Shown: one piece after another, positions 1-8,938 of the stretch
Layout of the letters: every line of letters starts with the position of its first letter
How positions within the stretch are numbered: position 1 is the first letter of the stretch
NCBI GenBank assembly: GCA_031416415.1
Contig: JANOTP010000083.1
Location: forward strand, 1 to 64,000
Reading direction: 5' to 3'
Length of the DNA stretch: 64,000 nucleotides
DNA from: JANYCO01 sp031416415
GTDB lineage: Bacteria > Bacteroidota > Bacteroidia > Cytophagales > Cytophagaceae
Made by a program: the position numbers and the translations under genes
Notes under the pieces: generated by a model
What the model saw: only the letters and a program-made list of their open reading frames with translations
The model's database searches: none
Told to the model about the DNA's origin: nothing

Positions 1-123
1 ACTTCCATTACCTACAAAAATCTCTTGGGCATTTATAGTACTACTTTTTACTATTAAAAAAAGTACCAAGCCCACAATTAGGAAATTCCTTTGAAAAATA
101 AAATAAAACAGGTTTACTTTCAT
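1..123 (-). CDS. Secreted protein, N-terminal fragment
   Basis: The reverse strand opens with ATG at 123 and stays open to the window edge, giving 41 residues. They read as a signal peptide: a short start with an Arg, a hydrophobic stretch (FLIVGLVLFLIV), then a cleavage-type INA-Q junction near residue 32, which is the typical Bacteroidota signal-peptidase I site. The mature start, QEIFVGNGS, resembles the opening of large surface or beta-helix proteins in this phylum, but too little is present to assign a family. The gene runs off the window, so size and function are unknown. Confidence 0.7.
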   Translation of the reverse strand, partial: MKVNLFYFIFQRNFLIVGLVLFLIVKSSTINAQEIFVGNGS

Positions 124-527
124 ACTTAGCAATTCTTTAAAATCATAAGATTTAACCAAGCATAACCGAAGAAGTTGATTAATGAAAATAATTATTGAAA
201 TAATTAAATAATAGGAGTCCCAAAGGTGAGACTAAGGTGAGTGAATTCTACGGCTAAAAATCCGTAATTTTAGGATTTTAGATTATGCTAACCCTTTCAT
301 TTTTGATTATTTGAAGGTTTTTATAGAAAAATTTATATCTATAAACATTTAGAACGCAATTTAACTTATTGTATCTAAACAGATAAATTTACTTACATTC
401 AATATAAATTTACAACCCGGCTATATAGTATGTACTACGAATAAAAATATTCCCGAGATTATATATCTTTACCAATTAACGAGATATTGGCGTTTAATAA
501 GACGTCAAAATAATTTTAACTGAAGGT
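124..527. other. Intergenic region, no gene seen
   Basis: About 400 bases lie between the divergent secreted-protein gene and the small gene at 528. The stretch is AT-rich with many stops in all frames. An imperfect hairpin (CTAAAAATCC / GGATTTTAG) lies near 254-282. No full TTTG-N19-TAnnTTTG promoter, RNA gene or repeat could be supported. Confidence 0.5.
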
Positions 528-887
528 ATGGAAAATTTAGAGGTAGTAATTTTAAAGACGCAATCGGAAAACTTAGCGAAGTTGAACGATAAAATTTATG
601 CTGAGGTAGAGAGAGAGGGTTACCATAATCATACAACTGTAACGGCAGAGGGATTAAAAACTTCCATTTTTGTCTTTAATAAGTTGAAAGACAAAGATCA
701 ACTTCAAGGAATAATTAACGGATATACTTACGAAAATAAGCTTTCTGTCTACTTTGGAACGGTAAGCAATGTAGAAGAATATATTGCTAAAGAATATTCT
801 GGCAAACCAAAAAGAATAAGAATCCATTTGGAAAATGGCGAAAGCTATGATCTTCCTAAGATGGCTAAGTTGCATTTAAAATTATAG
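528..887 (+). CDS. Hypothetical hydrophilic protein, 119 aa
   Basis: This is an ATG-started frame of 119 residues with no signal peptide or membrane segment, so a cytoplasmic location is likely. The sequence alternates charged and hydrophobic residues, consistent with a small alpha/beta domain; the last third (KRIRIHLENGESYDLPKMAKLHLKL region) looks beta-rich. I do not recognise a family. The gene is followed 58 bases later by a membrane protein on the same strand and may be transcribed with it. Codon usage resembles the neighbours, and the opposite-strand frame here is only a shadow. Confidence 0.6.
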   Translation: MENLEVVILKTQSENLAKLNDKIYAEVEREGYHNHTTVTAEGLKTSIFVFNKLKDKDQLQGIINGYTYENKLSVYFGTVSNVEEYIAKEYSGKPKRIRIHLENGESYDLPKMAKLHLKL

Positions 888-945
888 AAACGTATACTTA
901 AATTTACTTAGCCAATTTATTCTAAAACAGCTAATCCCTAATTCT

Positions 946-1809
946 ATGAGTAACTCCGTTTCCGTGGACGAAGCAATACAAAAAGGTCACAAAGTAGTAA
1001 CCTACCCTTCCCTACTAATTATAGCTGGAATACTTATCTTATCCTTTAGTTTGGCTATCATGGAAGTATTTCCAGTATGGACTATCGCAATTGGATTTAT
1101 ACTCGCTTCCGTTTTACCTTGGCTCTATTGGGGTCTAAAGATTACTAAATGGCGTCTATGGGCATTTGATAATGTTAGAAATGTTCATGAACTTCAAAGA
1201 AAAGCGATTGAAGAAAATCTTATTTGGGAAGAAGGACATATTATTGAAGTATTAGAAATAAAAAATGACAATGATAAATTGAAGTGGAAAGAACTACAAG
1301 AAAAATTCTACGAAACCGATATTTTTAACGACGATTATACACTCCCAACTCAAACATTTATTTTTACTTCAAAACGTAGAAATTTTATTTTACTTTTATG
1401 CATAGTAATAAGTTTTTTAATAGGAATTTTTAATTTATTCAATATCGAGAGCTTTAAAGTTGGAGGAGCTTCCTTATTATTATTTTGTTTTTTTTGTTTC
1501 TTAAATTTTAAAAAAACCAAAAAAAAGGAACCACAAATTATTCTAGATGAAAATGGCATTCAAACACTCACCTCTAAGCTTTACAAATGGTCAGAGATCA
1601 AAGATGAAGTCATTGTGAATGAAGGCACGTATCGACTCCCTAAAAACTATTTAACCTATCGCCATCCAGATGGGATTGAAAAATTACAAATTGATGACTT
1701 AGCTATCGAGAAAAAAAATCTAGAAAACCTCATAAGAATATACCGCGGAAGAAGCAATTTTGATGATAAGGAAAAAGCGATTAGTTCTTTTTTTAGAACT
1801 AATAAATAA
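946..1809 (+). CDS. Membrane protein with C-terminal PH-like domain
   Basis: The 287-residue product has two pairs of hydrophobic segments: about residues 22-42 and 45-65, then about 146-165 and 170-188. A charged cytoplasmic stretch (70-140) separates the pairs. After a Lys-rich turn (KKTKKKE) the segment from about residue 198 (IILDENGIQ..., then KLYKWSEIKDEVIV) has the strand pattern of bacterial PH-like domains, which often follow membrane segments. No catalytic motif is visible. The gene lies between a small hypothetical gene and a lipoprotein gene on the same strand with short gaps, so a three-gene transcript is plausible. Function unknown; the PH-like call is inference from pattern. 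Confidence 0.65.
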   Translation: MSNSVSVDEAIQKGHKVVTYPSLLIIAGILILSFSLAIMEVFPVWTIAIGFILASVLPWLYWGLKITKWRLWAFDNVRNVHELQRKAIEENLIWEEGHIIEVLEIKNDNDKLKWKELQEKFYETDIFNDDYTLPTQTFIFTSKRRNFILLLCIVISFLIGIFNLFNIESFKVGGASLLLFCFFCFLNFKKTKKKEPQIILDENGIQTLTSKLYKWSEIKDEVIVNEGTYRLPKNYLTYRHPDGIEKLQIDDLAIEKKNLENLIRIYRGRSNFDDKEKAISSFFRTNK

Positions 1810-1849
1810 ATTATAAAAAACACCTTGTTACCAATATTATTTTCTATCT

Positions 1850-2779
1850 ATGAAAAAATCCATCTTAGCTTTTACCATCTTTTTTTTTAGTTTGTCCTGC
1901 GATGTAAAAACAGATACCACGACAGTAAAGTTGGATAGCCTAAAAACAGAAACGAAAGTAGATACATTTGCAGTAATTAAAAACTCTATAAAAAAATCAG
2001 AAGACACTACTATAGAATTCCCTGCTTCACTTAGGCCTTTTTTATCTAAAACTGAGATAGAAAAATTTGCACAAGCACGTGAATATTATTTTCAAATAAC
2101 GTCTTCGAAAGAGCTAGCCCATTTTTATTCTGTTTTGTTACCAGAATTATACGAATACATAAATAATGGAATCCTAAAATCTCACCCTGAGGTTGAAATG
2201 AGTGGTGACAATGCTCCCGTTGCTACATGGAAGGTAATAAAAAAATACCTGCCTATGATAGAAGTAGAAGTATTATGTTCAGAATGTTCTACCCAACCTA
2301 TCACCAACGTGCAGGTCATGTTAGCAATGGCAAAAAAAACTCCTGAAAAAGAAGACGACTATTATTTCAATTTCTTAATGGAAATATATGGAAATAAAGA
2401 CATGCCAGAAGAAATAGTATACGACGGTGGAGGTAATAATGGAAACTGGTTTTCTATGGTAACATGTGTTTGTGGTTATACTAATCTTGGCAACGGCGCT
2501 ATTCTAAAATTTTGTAAAACTTCGGATAAGTGTTTTACTGCTGGCAGTTCATTTAAAAAAGAGATAGAGCAAAAGAGAGGACTCTTTTTCCCTTCTTCTT
2601 ATGAAAAAGTATTTTGGGGTAAAGAAGAAGAAGTAACGAGAGAATTAAACGCGATCTTAAAAGAAGTTATGTTGAATGAAGAAGAAACTAAAGCAATCAA
2701 TCAATTGAAGGAGAAGCTTAAAACGGACAAGGAAATTCAATTTGATTGTCAGGCGGGGGAGTGTAAGATTGATTGTTAG
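1850..2779 (+). CDS. Cysteine-rich lipoprotein, 309 aa
   Basis: The N-terminus is a lipoprotein signal peptide: MKKSILAF, a Phe-rich hydrophobic core, then LSLSC, placing the acylated Cys at residue 17. The product is therefore probably an envelope lipoprotein. The mature part contains further cysteines in clusters (CSEC near 144-147, CVCG near 205-208, FCKTSDKC near 222-229, and CQAGECKIDC at the extreme C-terminus), suggesting disulfides or metal binding. The sequence is otherwise charged and probably helical near 255-295. No family is recognised. It follows a membrane-protein gene by 40 bases on the same strand. Confidence 0.65.
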   Translation: MKKSILAFTIFFFSLSCDVKTDTTTVKLDSLKTETKVDTFAVIKNSIKKSEDTTIEFPASLRPFLSKTEIEKFAQAREYYFQITSSKELAHFYSVLLPELYEYINNGILKSHPEVEMSGDNAPVATWKVIKKYLPMIEVEVLCSECSTQPITNVQVMLAMAKKTPEKEDDYYFNFLMEIYGNKDMPEEIVYDGGGNNGNWFSMVTCVCGYTNLGNGAILKFCKTSDKCFTAGSSFKKEIEQKRGLFFPSSYEKVFWGKEEEVTRELNAILKEVMLNEEETKAINQLKEKLKTDKEIQFDCQAGECKIDC

Positions 2780-2804
2780 GTTTTGTCATTACCACTTTTC
2801 GTCC

Positions 2805-2965
2805 ACGCAGAGTCTCCCGCAACAGAATCGTTGCCTTTATGGTGATCGATTGTAGGGGACTCTGCGTTGCTAGCTATGAAACAGGAGTGGAGATAGCTTC
2901 GTAGTTGACGGCTCAGTCCCCTTCTTTCTATTGTAGATATTTTTGAAAGTGATTAGCGGGAGACT
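2805..2965. repeat. Nested short inverted repeats
   Basis: Three interlocking inverted repeats are visible. ACGCAGAGTC at 2805-2814 pairs with GACTCTGCGT at 2858-2867. GGGGACT at 2855-2861 pairs with AGTCCCC at 2915-2921. AGTCTCCCGC at 2811-2820 pairs with GCGGGAGACT at 2956-2965. The pairings share bases, so they cannot all form together. This could be a decayed repeat element or a structured transcript end; no known RNA family is recognised. Confidence 0.55.
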
Positions 2966-2975
2966 TAGCGGACAT

Positions 2976-3085
2976 AATGCTATTCAAATAAGAAATGAAC
3001 CATACTCACGCTCCATACTCTTTAGTACAGTATATGGTAAGAAAGATTAATTTCAATAATGTTAAATCCTTATTTGAATAGCATT
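2976..3085. repeat. 110-bp element with 17-bp terminal inverted repeats
   Basis: AATGCTATTCAAATAAG at 2976-2992 is the exact reverse complement of CTTATTTGAATAGCATT at 3069-3085. The 76-base interior is AT-rich and has no coding frame. The geometry is that of a miniature inverted-repeat element or a long hairpin. No target-site duplication could be read clearly, and I cannot test whether other copies exist in the genome. Confidence 0.55.
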
Positions 3086-3192
3086 GTATGAGACACTAGC
3101 CATGGAGTAAAATAATTCAATAAATTTTAATTTGGGACCTTCCGCTTAATAAAAAATAAACTTCCTCTTTTAAAAATAATTACATAATTAAT

Positions 3193-3465
3193 CTACCTAG
3201 CTATTTTAAGTAAATTTTCATATTGTTCAGTATACCCTGAAATTTTTTGAATTTTAATTACTTCATTTTTTAATTCTGACAATTTACCATCTACAGAATT
3301 AAATTCTTTTTCAGAGCTATCTGATAAATGATTCACTTTTACCTCAATTGCATCTAACTTTTTTCCAATTGCCTCAAAGTTACTATCGATTATTTTAAAC
3401 CCTTCTAAAAGTTCTTTATTTAAATCTAAAACTGCTTTTCGAATATCTTCTACTGAATTTTCCAT
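3193..3465 (-). CDS. Small coiled-coil protein, 90 aa
   Basis: The ATG-started frame encodes 90 residues, nearly all predictable as helix with hydrophobic residues at heptad spacing (for example AVLDLNKELLEGFKIIDSN and the KLDAIEVKVNHL segment). There is no signal peptide, membrane segment or cysteine. It is likely a cytoplasmic coiled-coil protein that oligomerises; the family is not recognised. It stands alone, facing the repeat-rich region downstream, and has about 270 bases between its start and the fadA terminator. Confidence 0.55.
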   Translation of the reverse strand: MENSVEDIRKAVLDLNKELLEGFKIIDSNFEAIGKKLDAIEVKVNHLSDSSEKEFNSVDGKLSELKNEVIKIQKISGYTEQYENLLKIAR

Positions 3466-3671
3466 AGTTTAAATTATTAAAAAATAAATTATTGTTTTTA
3501 CTAATTACTGCAAATTTAGTTATAACTGATTTAAAATACAATATTTCGTTTCAAATTGTCACATTTTGTTAAAATGCCCTTTATAGCCTTCTAGAGGAAT
3601 TATTTTAAACACAAAATTATTGACTTGCTTTTGCTTAGTAAAAGGAATGTCTAAACTCGTAATAACAACAA

Positions 3672-3721
3672 TCAAAAAATTAACGAACCTCTTAACTATT
3701 GAATGCTTAAGAGGTTCGTTA
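3672..3721 (-). terminator. Rho-independent terminator of the fad unit
   Basis: On the minus strand, TAACGAACCTCTTAA (+ coordinates 3721-3707) pairs perfectly with TTAAGAGGTTCGTTA (3695-3681) around an 11-base loop, followed by TTTTTTG (3678-3672). It lies 19 bases past the thiolase stop codon, so it ends the fadN-fadA transcript. Confidence 0.85.
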
Positions 3722-3739
3722 TACTACTATTTAAATCCC

Positions 3740-4918
3740 TTAATTTAACAACTCAAAAATTCCAGCTGCTCCTTGTCCTGTACCCACGCACATACTTACC
3801 ATGCCGTATTTTTTCTTTCTTCTTCTTAGTTCGTTGAAAATTTGTACGGATAGCTTTCCTCCTGTACATCCCAGTGGGTGGCCTAAAGCTATTGCTCCTC
3901 CGTTTACGTTTACTTTAGAAACGTCTAATCCTAATTCACGTATTACTGCTAGAGACTGCGCTGCAAAGGCTTCGTTCAATTCTATTAAATCCATATCTTC
4001 TTTTTTAAGATTGGCCATTTTCAAAGCTTTTGGAATAGCTTCTACAGGACCAATCCCCATGATGCGTGGCTCAACACCGGCTACAGCATAAGCTACTAAA
4101 CGAGCTATTGGCTTTAAATTTAATTCTTTCATCATTTGTTCTGACATAAGCATTACAAAGGCTGCTCCGTCAGACGTCTGTGAAGAATTACCAGCAGTTA
4201 CACTTCCTCCTGCAGCAAAGACTGGTTTCAGTTTCGCTAATGCTTCTACAGATGTATCTGCTCTAGGTCCTTCGTCGTTTTCTACTATGTATTCTTTTGT
4301 TTTCTTTTTCTCGTTTTCATCAAGATATGTTTCTTTAACTTTTATGGGAACAATGTCGTCTTTAAACAAGCCAGCTTTCAACGCAGCAATTGCCTTCTGA
4401 TGTGAGTCAAAAGAAAACTTATCCTGGTCTTCACGAGAAATTTTAAATTGATTGGCTACAGCTTCTGCTGTCAGGCCCATGCCCCAATAATAATCCGCAT
4501 GTGATTTTACAAGGTCAAGTCCTGGTGCAACTTTCCATCCACCAAAAGGAATTGGGCTCATAGACTCTACACCACCTGCAATAATACAATGAGCATAGCC
4601 CGCACGTATCTTTGCATCTGCTATCGCAATCGTTTCAAGTCCTGACGAACAATAACGATTTACTGTCATCCCAGGTACTTTTACAGTATCCAAACCCATC
4701 AATGCGACCATACGACCTATGTTAAGACCTTGCTCCGCTTCAGGTGTAGCGTTTCCGACAATTACATCATCTATTCGATCTTTGTCTAATCCTGGAAGAT
4801 TAGACATTAAATGTTTTAAAACATCTGCAGCTAATTCATCAGGACGGGTGAATCTAAATACACCTCTTGGGGCTTTCCCTACTGCTGTTCTATATCCTGC
4901 TACTATGTATACTTCCAT
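3740..4918 (-). CDS. fadA: Acetyl-CoA acyltransferase (thiolase)
   Basis: The 392-residue protein has the length and motifs of a degradative type-I thiolase, which cleaves 3-ketoacyl-CoA with CoA at the end of each beta-oxidation round in the cytoplasm. The nucleophile is Cys90 in NRYCSSGLE. The C-terminal catalytic motifs are ALGHPLGCTGG (His) and MCVGTGQGAAG (second Cys). The N-terminal VAGYRTAVGKAPRG is typical of the degradative branch. The gene follows fadN on the same strand after a 155-base gap containing a gene remnant, and ends at a strong terminator. The MarR gene upstream probably regulates both enzymes. Confidence 0.95.
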   Translation of the reverse strand: MEVYIVAGYRTAVGKAPRGVFRFTRPDELAADVLKHLMSNLPGLDKDRIDDVIVGNATPEAEQGLNIGRMVALMGLDTVKVPGMTVNRYCSSGLETIAIADAKIRAGYAHCIIAGGVESMSPIPFGGWKVAPGLDLVKSHADYYWGMGLTAEAVANQFKISREDQDKFSFDSHQKAIAALKAGLFKDDIVPIKVKETYLDENEKKKTKEYIVENDEGPRADTSVEALAKLKPVFAAGGSVTAGNSSQTSDGAAFVMLMSEQMMKELNLKPIARLVAYAVAGVEPRIMGIGPVEAIPKALKMANLKKEDMDLIELNEAFAAQSLAVIRELGLDVSKVNVNGGAIALGHPLGCTGGKLSVQIFNELRRRKKKYGMVSMCVGTGQGAAGIFELLN

Positions 4919-4929
4919 AATTTTATTTT

Positions 4930-5028
4930 TTAGTACTTGGTATTTAGTCCTGAGTCTTGAGTGGTTAGTCTCAAGTTAGACTGTAAACCATATATCATTT
5001 TTTGTATTTCTTCTATTTTTATATTCAT
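4930..5028 (-). pseudogene. Remnant of a four-helix-bundle (23S intervening-sequence type) gene
   Basis: Between fadN and fadA a 32-codon frame starts at ATG 5028. Its first part, IEEIQKMIYGLQSNL, looks like the last helix of the small four-helix-bundle proteins found in Bacteroidota. The rest (TTQDSGLNTKY) derives from a TGAGTCTTGAG-type intergenic sequence and has no protein character. The normal protein is about 115-125 residues, so only a C-terminal piece remains. This is a pattern-based call; it may simply be non-coding. Confidence 0.35.
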
Positions 5029-5073
5029 TGATTTATAATCAATATCAGCAACATAATTCAGTCTTGATGAGTA

Positions 5074-7476
5074 CTAATTCCTCAAAGGTTTACCCGAGTT
5101 CAATATACTCTGAATTCTTTCCAATGTTTTCTTTTCTCCACATAGAGAAACAAAAGCCTCTCTTTCTAAGTCAAGAAGGTATTGTTCGGAAACTGTAGTG
5201 GGTGCAGACAAGTCTCCACCACACATTACGTGAGCTAGTTTATTTGAAATTTTTACATCGTGTTCAGAAATATATTTTCCTGAAAGCATTGTATGTGCAC
5301 CAGCATAGAACAAGCCCATGGCTGATTTCCCGAGTACCTTGATGTCTTTTCTGTGTTTAGGTTGTGTATAACCTTCTTCGGCTAATTTTAATGCTTCTAG
5401 TTTAGCTACCGCAATTTGGCGATCACGGTTCAATACAATTACATCTCCATTTTTAAGAATATTCATTTGTTTTGCTTCGTGGGCAGATGTTGCCACTTTT
5501 GCAGTTGCAATATTCATATACGCATTTTTCAAATTATTAAGTTGAATATCGCCGTCTTCAAAAGAGTCAGAAGTACGAAGTGTAAATTCTTTACTTCCAC
5601 CGCCAGCAGGTATTAACCCTACACCAAATTCAACAAGACCAATATAGGTTTCTGCATGTGCTACTACTTTATCGGCATGAAGAGTGATTTCACAACCACC
5701 GCCCAATGCCAGCCCATGAGGAGCTACAACCACAGGTATACCTGAATAACGTACACGCATCATTGTGTTCTGGAAACTTCGTACCATGAAATCGATATCG
5801 TCCCATTCTTGTTCGATTGCGTACATGAATACTAAGGCAAGGTTTGCACCTGCAGAAAAATTTTCCCCTTGATTTGCGATTACTAATCCTTGGAAATCTT
5901 TTTCTGCAATTGTAATAGCTTTATTTATTCCTTCTACAACTTCTCCTCCTAGCGTATTCATTTTAGTATGAAATTCAAGATTTAAAATTCCATCACCGAT
6001 GTCGAAAAGTGTGGCACCTGAATTTTCCCAGACCACTTTATTTTCACGTAGATTATCAAGTATAATAAAGCTTTCGGTTCCAGGAATAACTTTGTAGGAC
6101 TTGCTAGGAATATCGTAATATTTTCGAAGGCCATTTTCTATTTTGTAGAAAGATTTATTTCCCCCAGCAAGCATATCGTAAACCCATTGATTAGGTTTTC
6201 TACCTGCCTCTTCCATTTTCTTTACCGTCTTTTCAACACCCACAGCATCCCAAGTTTCAAAGGGTCCAAGGGACCATCCAAAGCCGGCACACATTGCGGC
6301 ATCTATACGATAGAGTTCGTCTGAAATTTCTGGAATACGATTGGAAACATAATTAAATACTCCGAAAAAAGTTTTTCTATAAAACTCGCCCGCCTTATCT
6401 TGCCCAGCAAGGAGTACTTTAAATCGGTCTTTAAGATTGTCTATGGTTTTCGTTTGTTCCAGTGTAGCAAATTTGGCTTTTACTTGTGGCCCATATTCCA
6501 ATGTTTTTAAATTCAAGGAAAGAATTTCAGACTTTCCACCTTCACCGGTTACTTTTTTGTAAAAGCCTTGTTTTGTTTTATCTCCATACCATTTTTTCTC
6601 GTCCATTTTTACAAGAAGTTCTGGCAATTTAAACATATCCTTTGATTCGTCTTTTGGTAATCCAGCAAACAAATTATTCGCTACTTTAATTAATGTATCA
6701 AGCCCTACTATATCACCGGTGCGGAAAGTAGCCGATTTTGGACGGCCAATTACAGGTCCAGTAAGTTTGTCAACTTCTTCAACTGTAAGTCCCATTTCTA
6801 TGCTTGCATGTAGGGTTTCCATTATTCCATAGATACCAACACGATTGGCGATGAAGGCAGGAGTGTCTTTGCAAAGTACAGGGGTTTTGCCTAGAATTAA
6901 ATCAGCATAATGAATAAGAAAATCTACAACAGCTGGATCAGTTTTAGGAGTTGGGATAATTTCAAATAATTTTAGGTATCTCGGAGGATTAAAAAAGTGA
7001 GTTCCACAGAAATGTTTCTGAAAATCTTCGCTACGTCCTTCAATCATCAAGTGGATTGGAATACCTGAGGTATTAGAAGTAATAAGCGTTCCAGGTTTTC
7101 TATATTTTTCTACTTTTTCAAAAACCGATTTTTTTATGTCAAGGTTTTCTACCACTACTTCAATTACCCAATCAAAGTTGGCAATATCCTTCATGTTGTC
7201 GTCAAAGTTTCCTGTTGATACACGGCTTTCAAAAGCCTTGTCATAGAGCGGAGCAGGATTCGTTTTTATAGCAGATTGTAATGCTTCGTTAACTATTCGG
7301 TTCCTTACTGCTTTATGTTCAAGCGTAAGCCCTTTGGCTTTTTCTGCATCGTTTGGCTCTTTTGGCACAATATCAAGAAGTAAAACTTCTGCGCCAATGT
7401 TTGCGAAATGACAAGCAATTCGAGAGCCCATCACTCCTGAGCCTAGCACTGCTACTTTTTTAATTAGTCGTTTCAT
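5074..7476 (-). CDS. fadN: 3-hydroxyacyl-CoA dehydrogenase / enoyl-CoA hydratase (FadN type)
   Basis: This 800-residue bifunctional beta-oxidation enzyme hydrates enoyl-CoA and oxidises 3-hydroxyacyl-CoA with NAD. Domain order is dehydrogenase first, hydratase last, the FadN order rather than the FadB order. The Rossmann fold opens at AVLGSGVMGSRIA (GxGxxG at 11-16), and the dehydrogenase C-domain motif KKWYGDKTKQGFYKK is near residue 300. The crotonase part has the oxyanion-hole regions FSAGANLAL and ALGGGCEITLHAD, then YIGLVEFGVGLIPAGGG, near residues 545-630. It lies 81 bases after the MarR gene and upstream of thiolase. Confidence 0.93.
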   Translation of the reverse strand: MKRLIKKVAVLGSGVMGSRIACHFANIGAEVLLLDIVPKEPNDAEKAKGLTLEHKAVRNRIVNEALQSAIKTNPAPLYDKAFESRVSTGNFDDNMKDIANFDWVIEVVVENLDIKKSVFEKVEKYRKPGTLITSNTSGIPIHLMIEGRSEDFQKHFCGTHFFNPPRYLKLFEIIPTPKTDPAVVDFLIHYADLILGKTPVLCKDTPAFIANRVGIYGIMETLHASIEMGLTVEEVDKLTGPVIGRPKSATFRTGDIVGLDTLIKVANNLFAGLPKDESKDMFKLPELLVKMDEKKWYGDKTKQGFYKKVTGEGGKSEILSLNLKTLEYGPQVKAKFATLEQTKTIDNLKDRFKVLLAGQDKAGEFYRKTFFGVFNYVSNRIPEISDELYRIDAAMCAGFGWSLGPFETWDAVGVEKTVKKMEEAGRKPNQWVYDMLAGGNKSFYKIENGLRKYYDIPSKSYKVIPGTESFIILDNLRENKVVWENSGATLFDIGDGILNLEFHTKMNTLGGEVVEGINKAITIAEKDFQGLVIANQGENFSAGANLALVFMYAIEQEWDDIDFMVRSFQNTMMRVRYSGIPVVVAPHGLALGGGCEITLHADKVVAHAETYIGLVEFGVGLIPAGGGSKEFTLRTSDSFEDGDIQLNNLKNAYMNIATAKVATSAHEAKQMNILKNGDVIVLNRDRQIAVAKLEALKLAEEGYTQPKHRKDIKVLGKSAMGLFYAGAHTMLSGKYISEHDVKISNKLAHVMCGGDLSAPTTVSEQYLLDLEREAFVSLCGEKKTLERIQSILNSGKPLRN

Positions 7477-7557
7477 GTAGTTAAAAAGTTATTGTTTATT
7501 TATTACTCTTTAATGGTTTCTATTTATTATAACAATTCCCCCATAACAAGTATTTTG

Positions 7558-7998
7558 TTAGGAATATATTTTCTTTTCCGCTATGATATTATTGATTTTT
7601 TCTATCACTTCGTTAAAAATTATCAATTTATTTTCAGAAATTTCCTGTTTTACTGCATTGTTAAATTTACGAACCACATTCTTGGCTATTTCTTTAGCCT
7701 CTTTCCCTTTTTCAGTAAGATAAACCCTTACCAGTCTTTTGTCTTTGTCGTCCTGTTTTCTATAGATAAAATCATTTTCTTCCAGATTTTTCAATATTCT
7801 AGAAAGTCCATGTGCTTCCATGCCTAACATAGGAGCAATCTTAGTAGCGGGCACGCCATCGTCCTTATCAATATTCAACAATATAAATCCAACAGATGTT
7901 GTTACGCCGTGTTTTGAACCTTGTTCGTTATAAAGTCTTGCTATCGCATGCCAAGCAACTTTTATATTAGAACAAACAGTAGGTTTTCTTTTTTTCAT
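7558..7998 (-). CDS. MarR-family transcriptional regulator
   Basis: The 146-residue protein has the MarR winged-helix layout: N-terminal dimerisation helix (IKVAWHAIARLYNEQ), recognition region (PATKIAPMLGMEAHGLSRIL), wing with DDKDKRLVRVYLTEKG, and C-terminal dimerisation helices. The DxRxxxVxLTxxG wing signature is clear. Such regulators upstream of beta-oxidation genes usually repress them until an acyl-CoA ligand is bound. It is the first gene of the MarR-fadN-fadA series, so autoregulation is likely. Ligand and operator are inferred, not seen. Confidence 0.9.
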   Translation of the reverse strand: MKKRKPTVCSNIKVAWHAIARLYNEQGSKHGVTTSVGFILLNIDKDDGVPATKIAPMLGMEAHGLSRILKNLEENDFIYRKQDDKDKRLVRVYLTEKGKEAKEIAKNVVRKFNNAVKQEISENKLIIFNEVIEKINNIIAEKKIYS

Positions 7999-8082
7999 TT
8001 TGCTTTCTTTTCACTCACTACAACTAGTCATTAGTACGAAAAAGAAAGAAAAAATGTTATGCACGCATACGATTATTTTGAC

Positions 8083-8769
8083 TTATTTCTTAGTTTTATT
8101 ATTAATATATTCTATAACATATTGGTCAACAACAGGATGGACAGATTCAATAAAAATATGAGTGTAGGTCGAAGACTTCTCCGAGTTTATTTTTACTAGT
8201 GCAAGATAAGCCTCCCCACGTATTTCTGGATCCTCGTATAAGTTATGAAGTATTGTATTAAGTGTATCAGAAGCTTGATTGTATTTAATCTCACCCATTC
8301 CTACGATTGCATATTTGCGCAATGGAGATTTCTTATTATTTAAATCCTGCATCAGATGACTTCCTATTCCCTTACCAGCACTTTTTATGGGTTCTAGAAT
8401 AAAGTCAACAGGCACATTCTGATTTTGAAAAATAATATAATAATTTTCTGCAATTTGATTTTCAAACATTTTATTACCTCCATAGAAAACTCCTGTGCCT
8501 AATAATATTACAAGTAACCCAAGCACTATTCGATGATAATAAGCAAAATAAATTCCTAATAATATAATGTTTATACTGTTGGCATAGATGTAATAATTAA
8601 TTCGCATCAAATCAATTGTTGCTATTGAAATTAATATTTTACTATTTGGATCAGTCTTCGACCATATATAATTGCCTTCATCCGTATGGATTTTGCAAAA
8701 TAAAAATATAGCCAGATTAACAAAGATCAGGAGGGTAATTAAAAAGATATTTTTTGAAATATTTTTCAA
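8083..8769 (-). CDS. Membrane protein with HEAT-like C-terminus
   Basis: Translation probably starts at TTG (8769), giving 228 residues. There are three hydrophobic segments (about 7-25, 60-78 and 80-98), followed by a soluble domain whose helices repeat as in HEAT/PBS-lyase repeats (SPLRKYAIVGMGEIKYNQA, then EDPEIRGEAYLALVKI). Such domains bind other proteins. The gene lies downstream of the O-acetylation cluster on the same strand with a 169-base gap, so a link to it is uncertain. No enzyme motif is visible. Confidence 0.6.
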   Translation of the reverse strand: MKNISKNIFLITLLIFVNLAIFLFCKIHTDEGNYIWSKTDPNSKILISIATIDLMRINYYIYANSINIILLGIYFAYYHRIVLGLLVILLGTGVFYGGNKMFENQIAENYYIIFQNQNVPVDFILEPIKSAGKGIGSHLMQDLNNKKSPLRKYAIVGMGEIKYNQASDTLNTILHNLYEDPEIRGEAYLALVKINSEKSSTYTHIFIESVHPVVDQYVIEYINNKTKK

Positions 8770-8938
8770 ATAAAGTTAAACTAAAAAGCTGATTTTTGTG
8801 GAGGGTATCTAAACTTTAATAAACTCCTATGTTGTTTCAATATGCAGCGATGATAATTAGTTGAAATCTTAGAAATGCCTTAAATTAAATTTTACTGTTT
8901 GAATCAATTCTATGCAAAATATAAAAAAATCAAGATAT

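Larger units (their letters stand above)
2780..3192. other. Intergenic region rich in inverted repeats
   Basis: No coding frame is supported in this 413-base stretch between a plus-strand lipoprotein gene and a minus-strand coiled-coil gene. It holds two structured segments listed separately: nested short inverted repeats (2805-2965) and a 110-base element bounded by 17-base inverted repeats (2976-3085). The first part is more GC-rich than its surroundings. Confidence 0.6.

Noticed and set aside
7492..7827. Plus-strand frame of 111 codons over the MarR gene
   Set aside because: It is antisense to a clear MarR-family gene and encodes Phe/Tyr-rich sequence without domain features.
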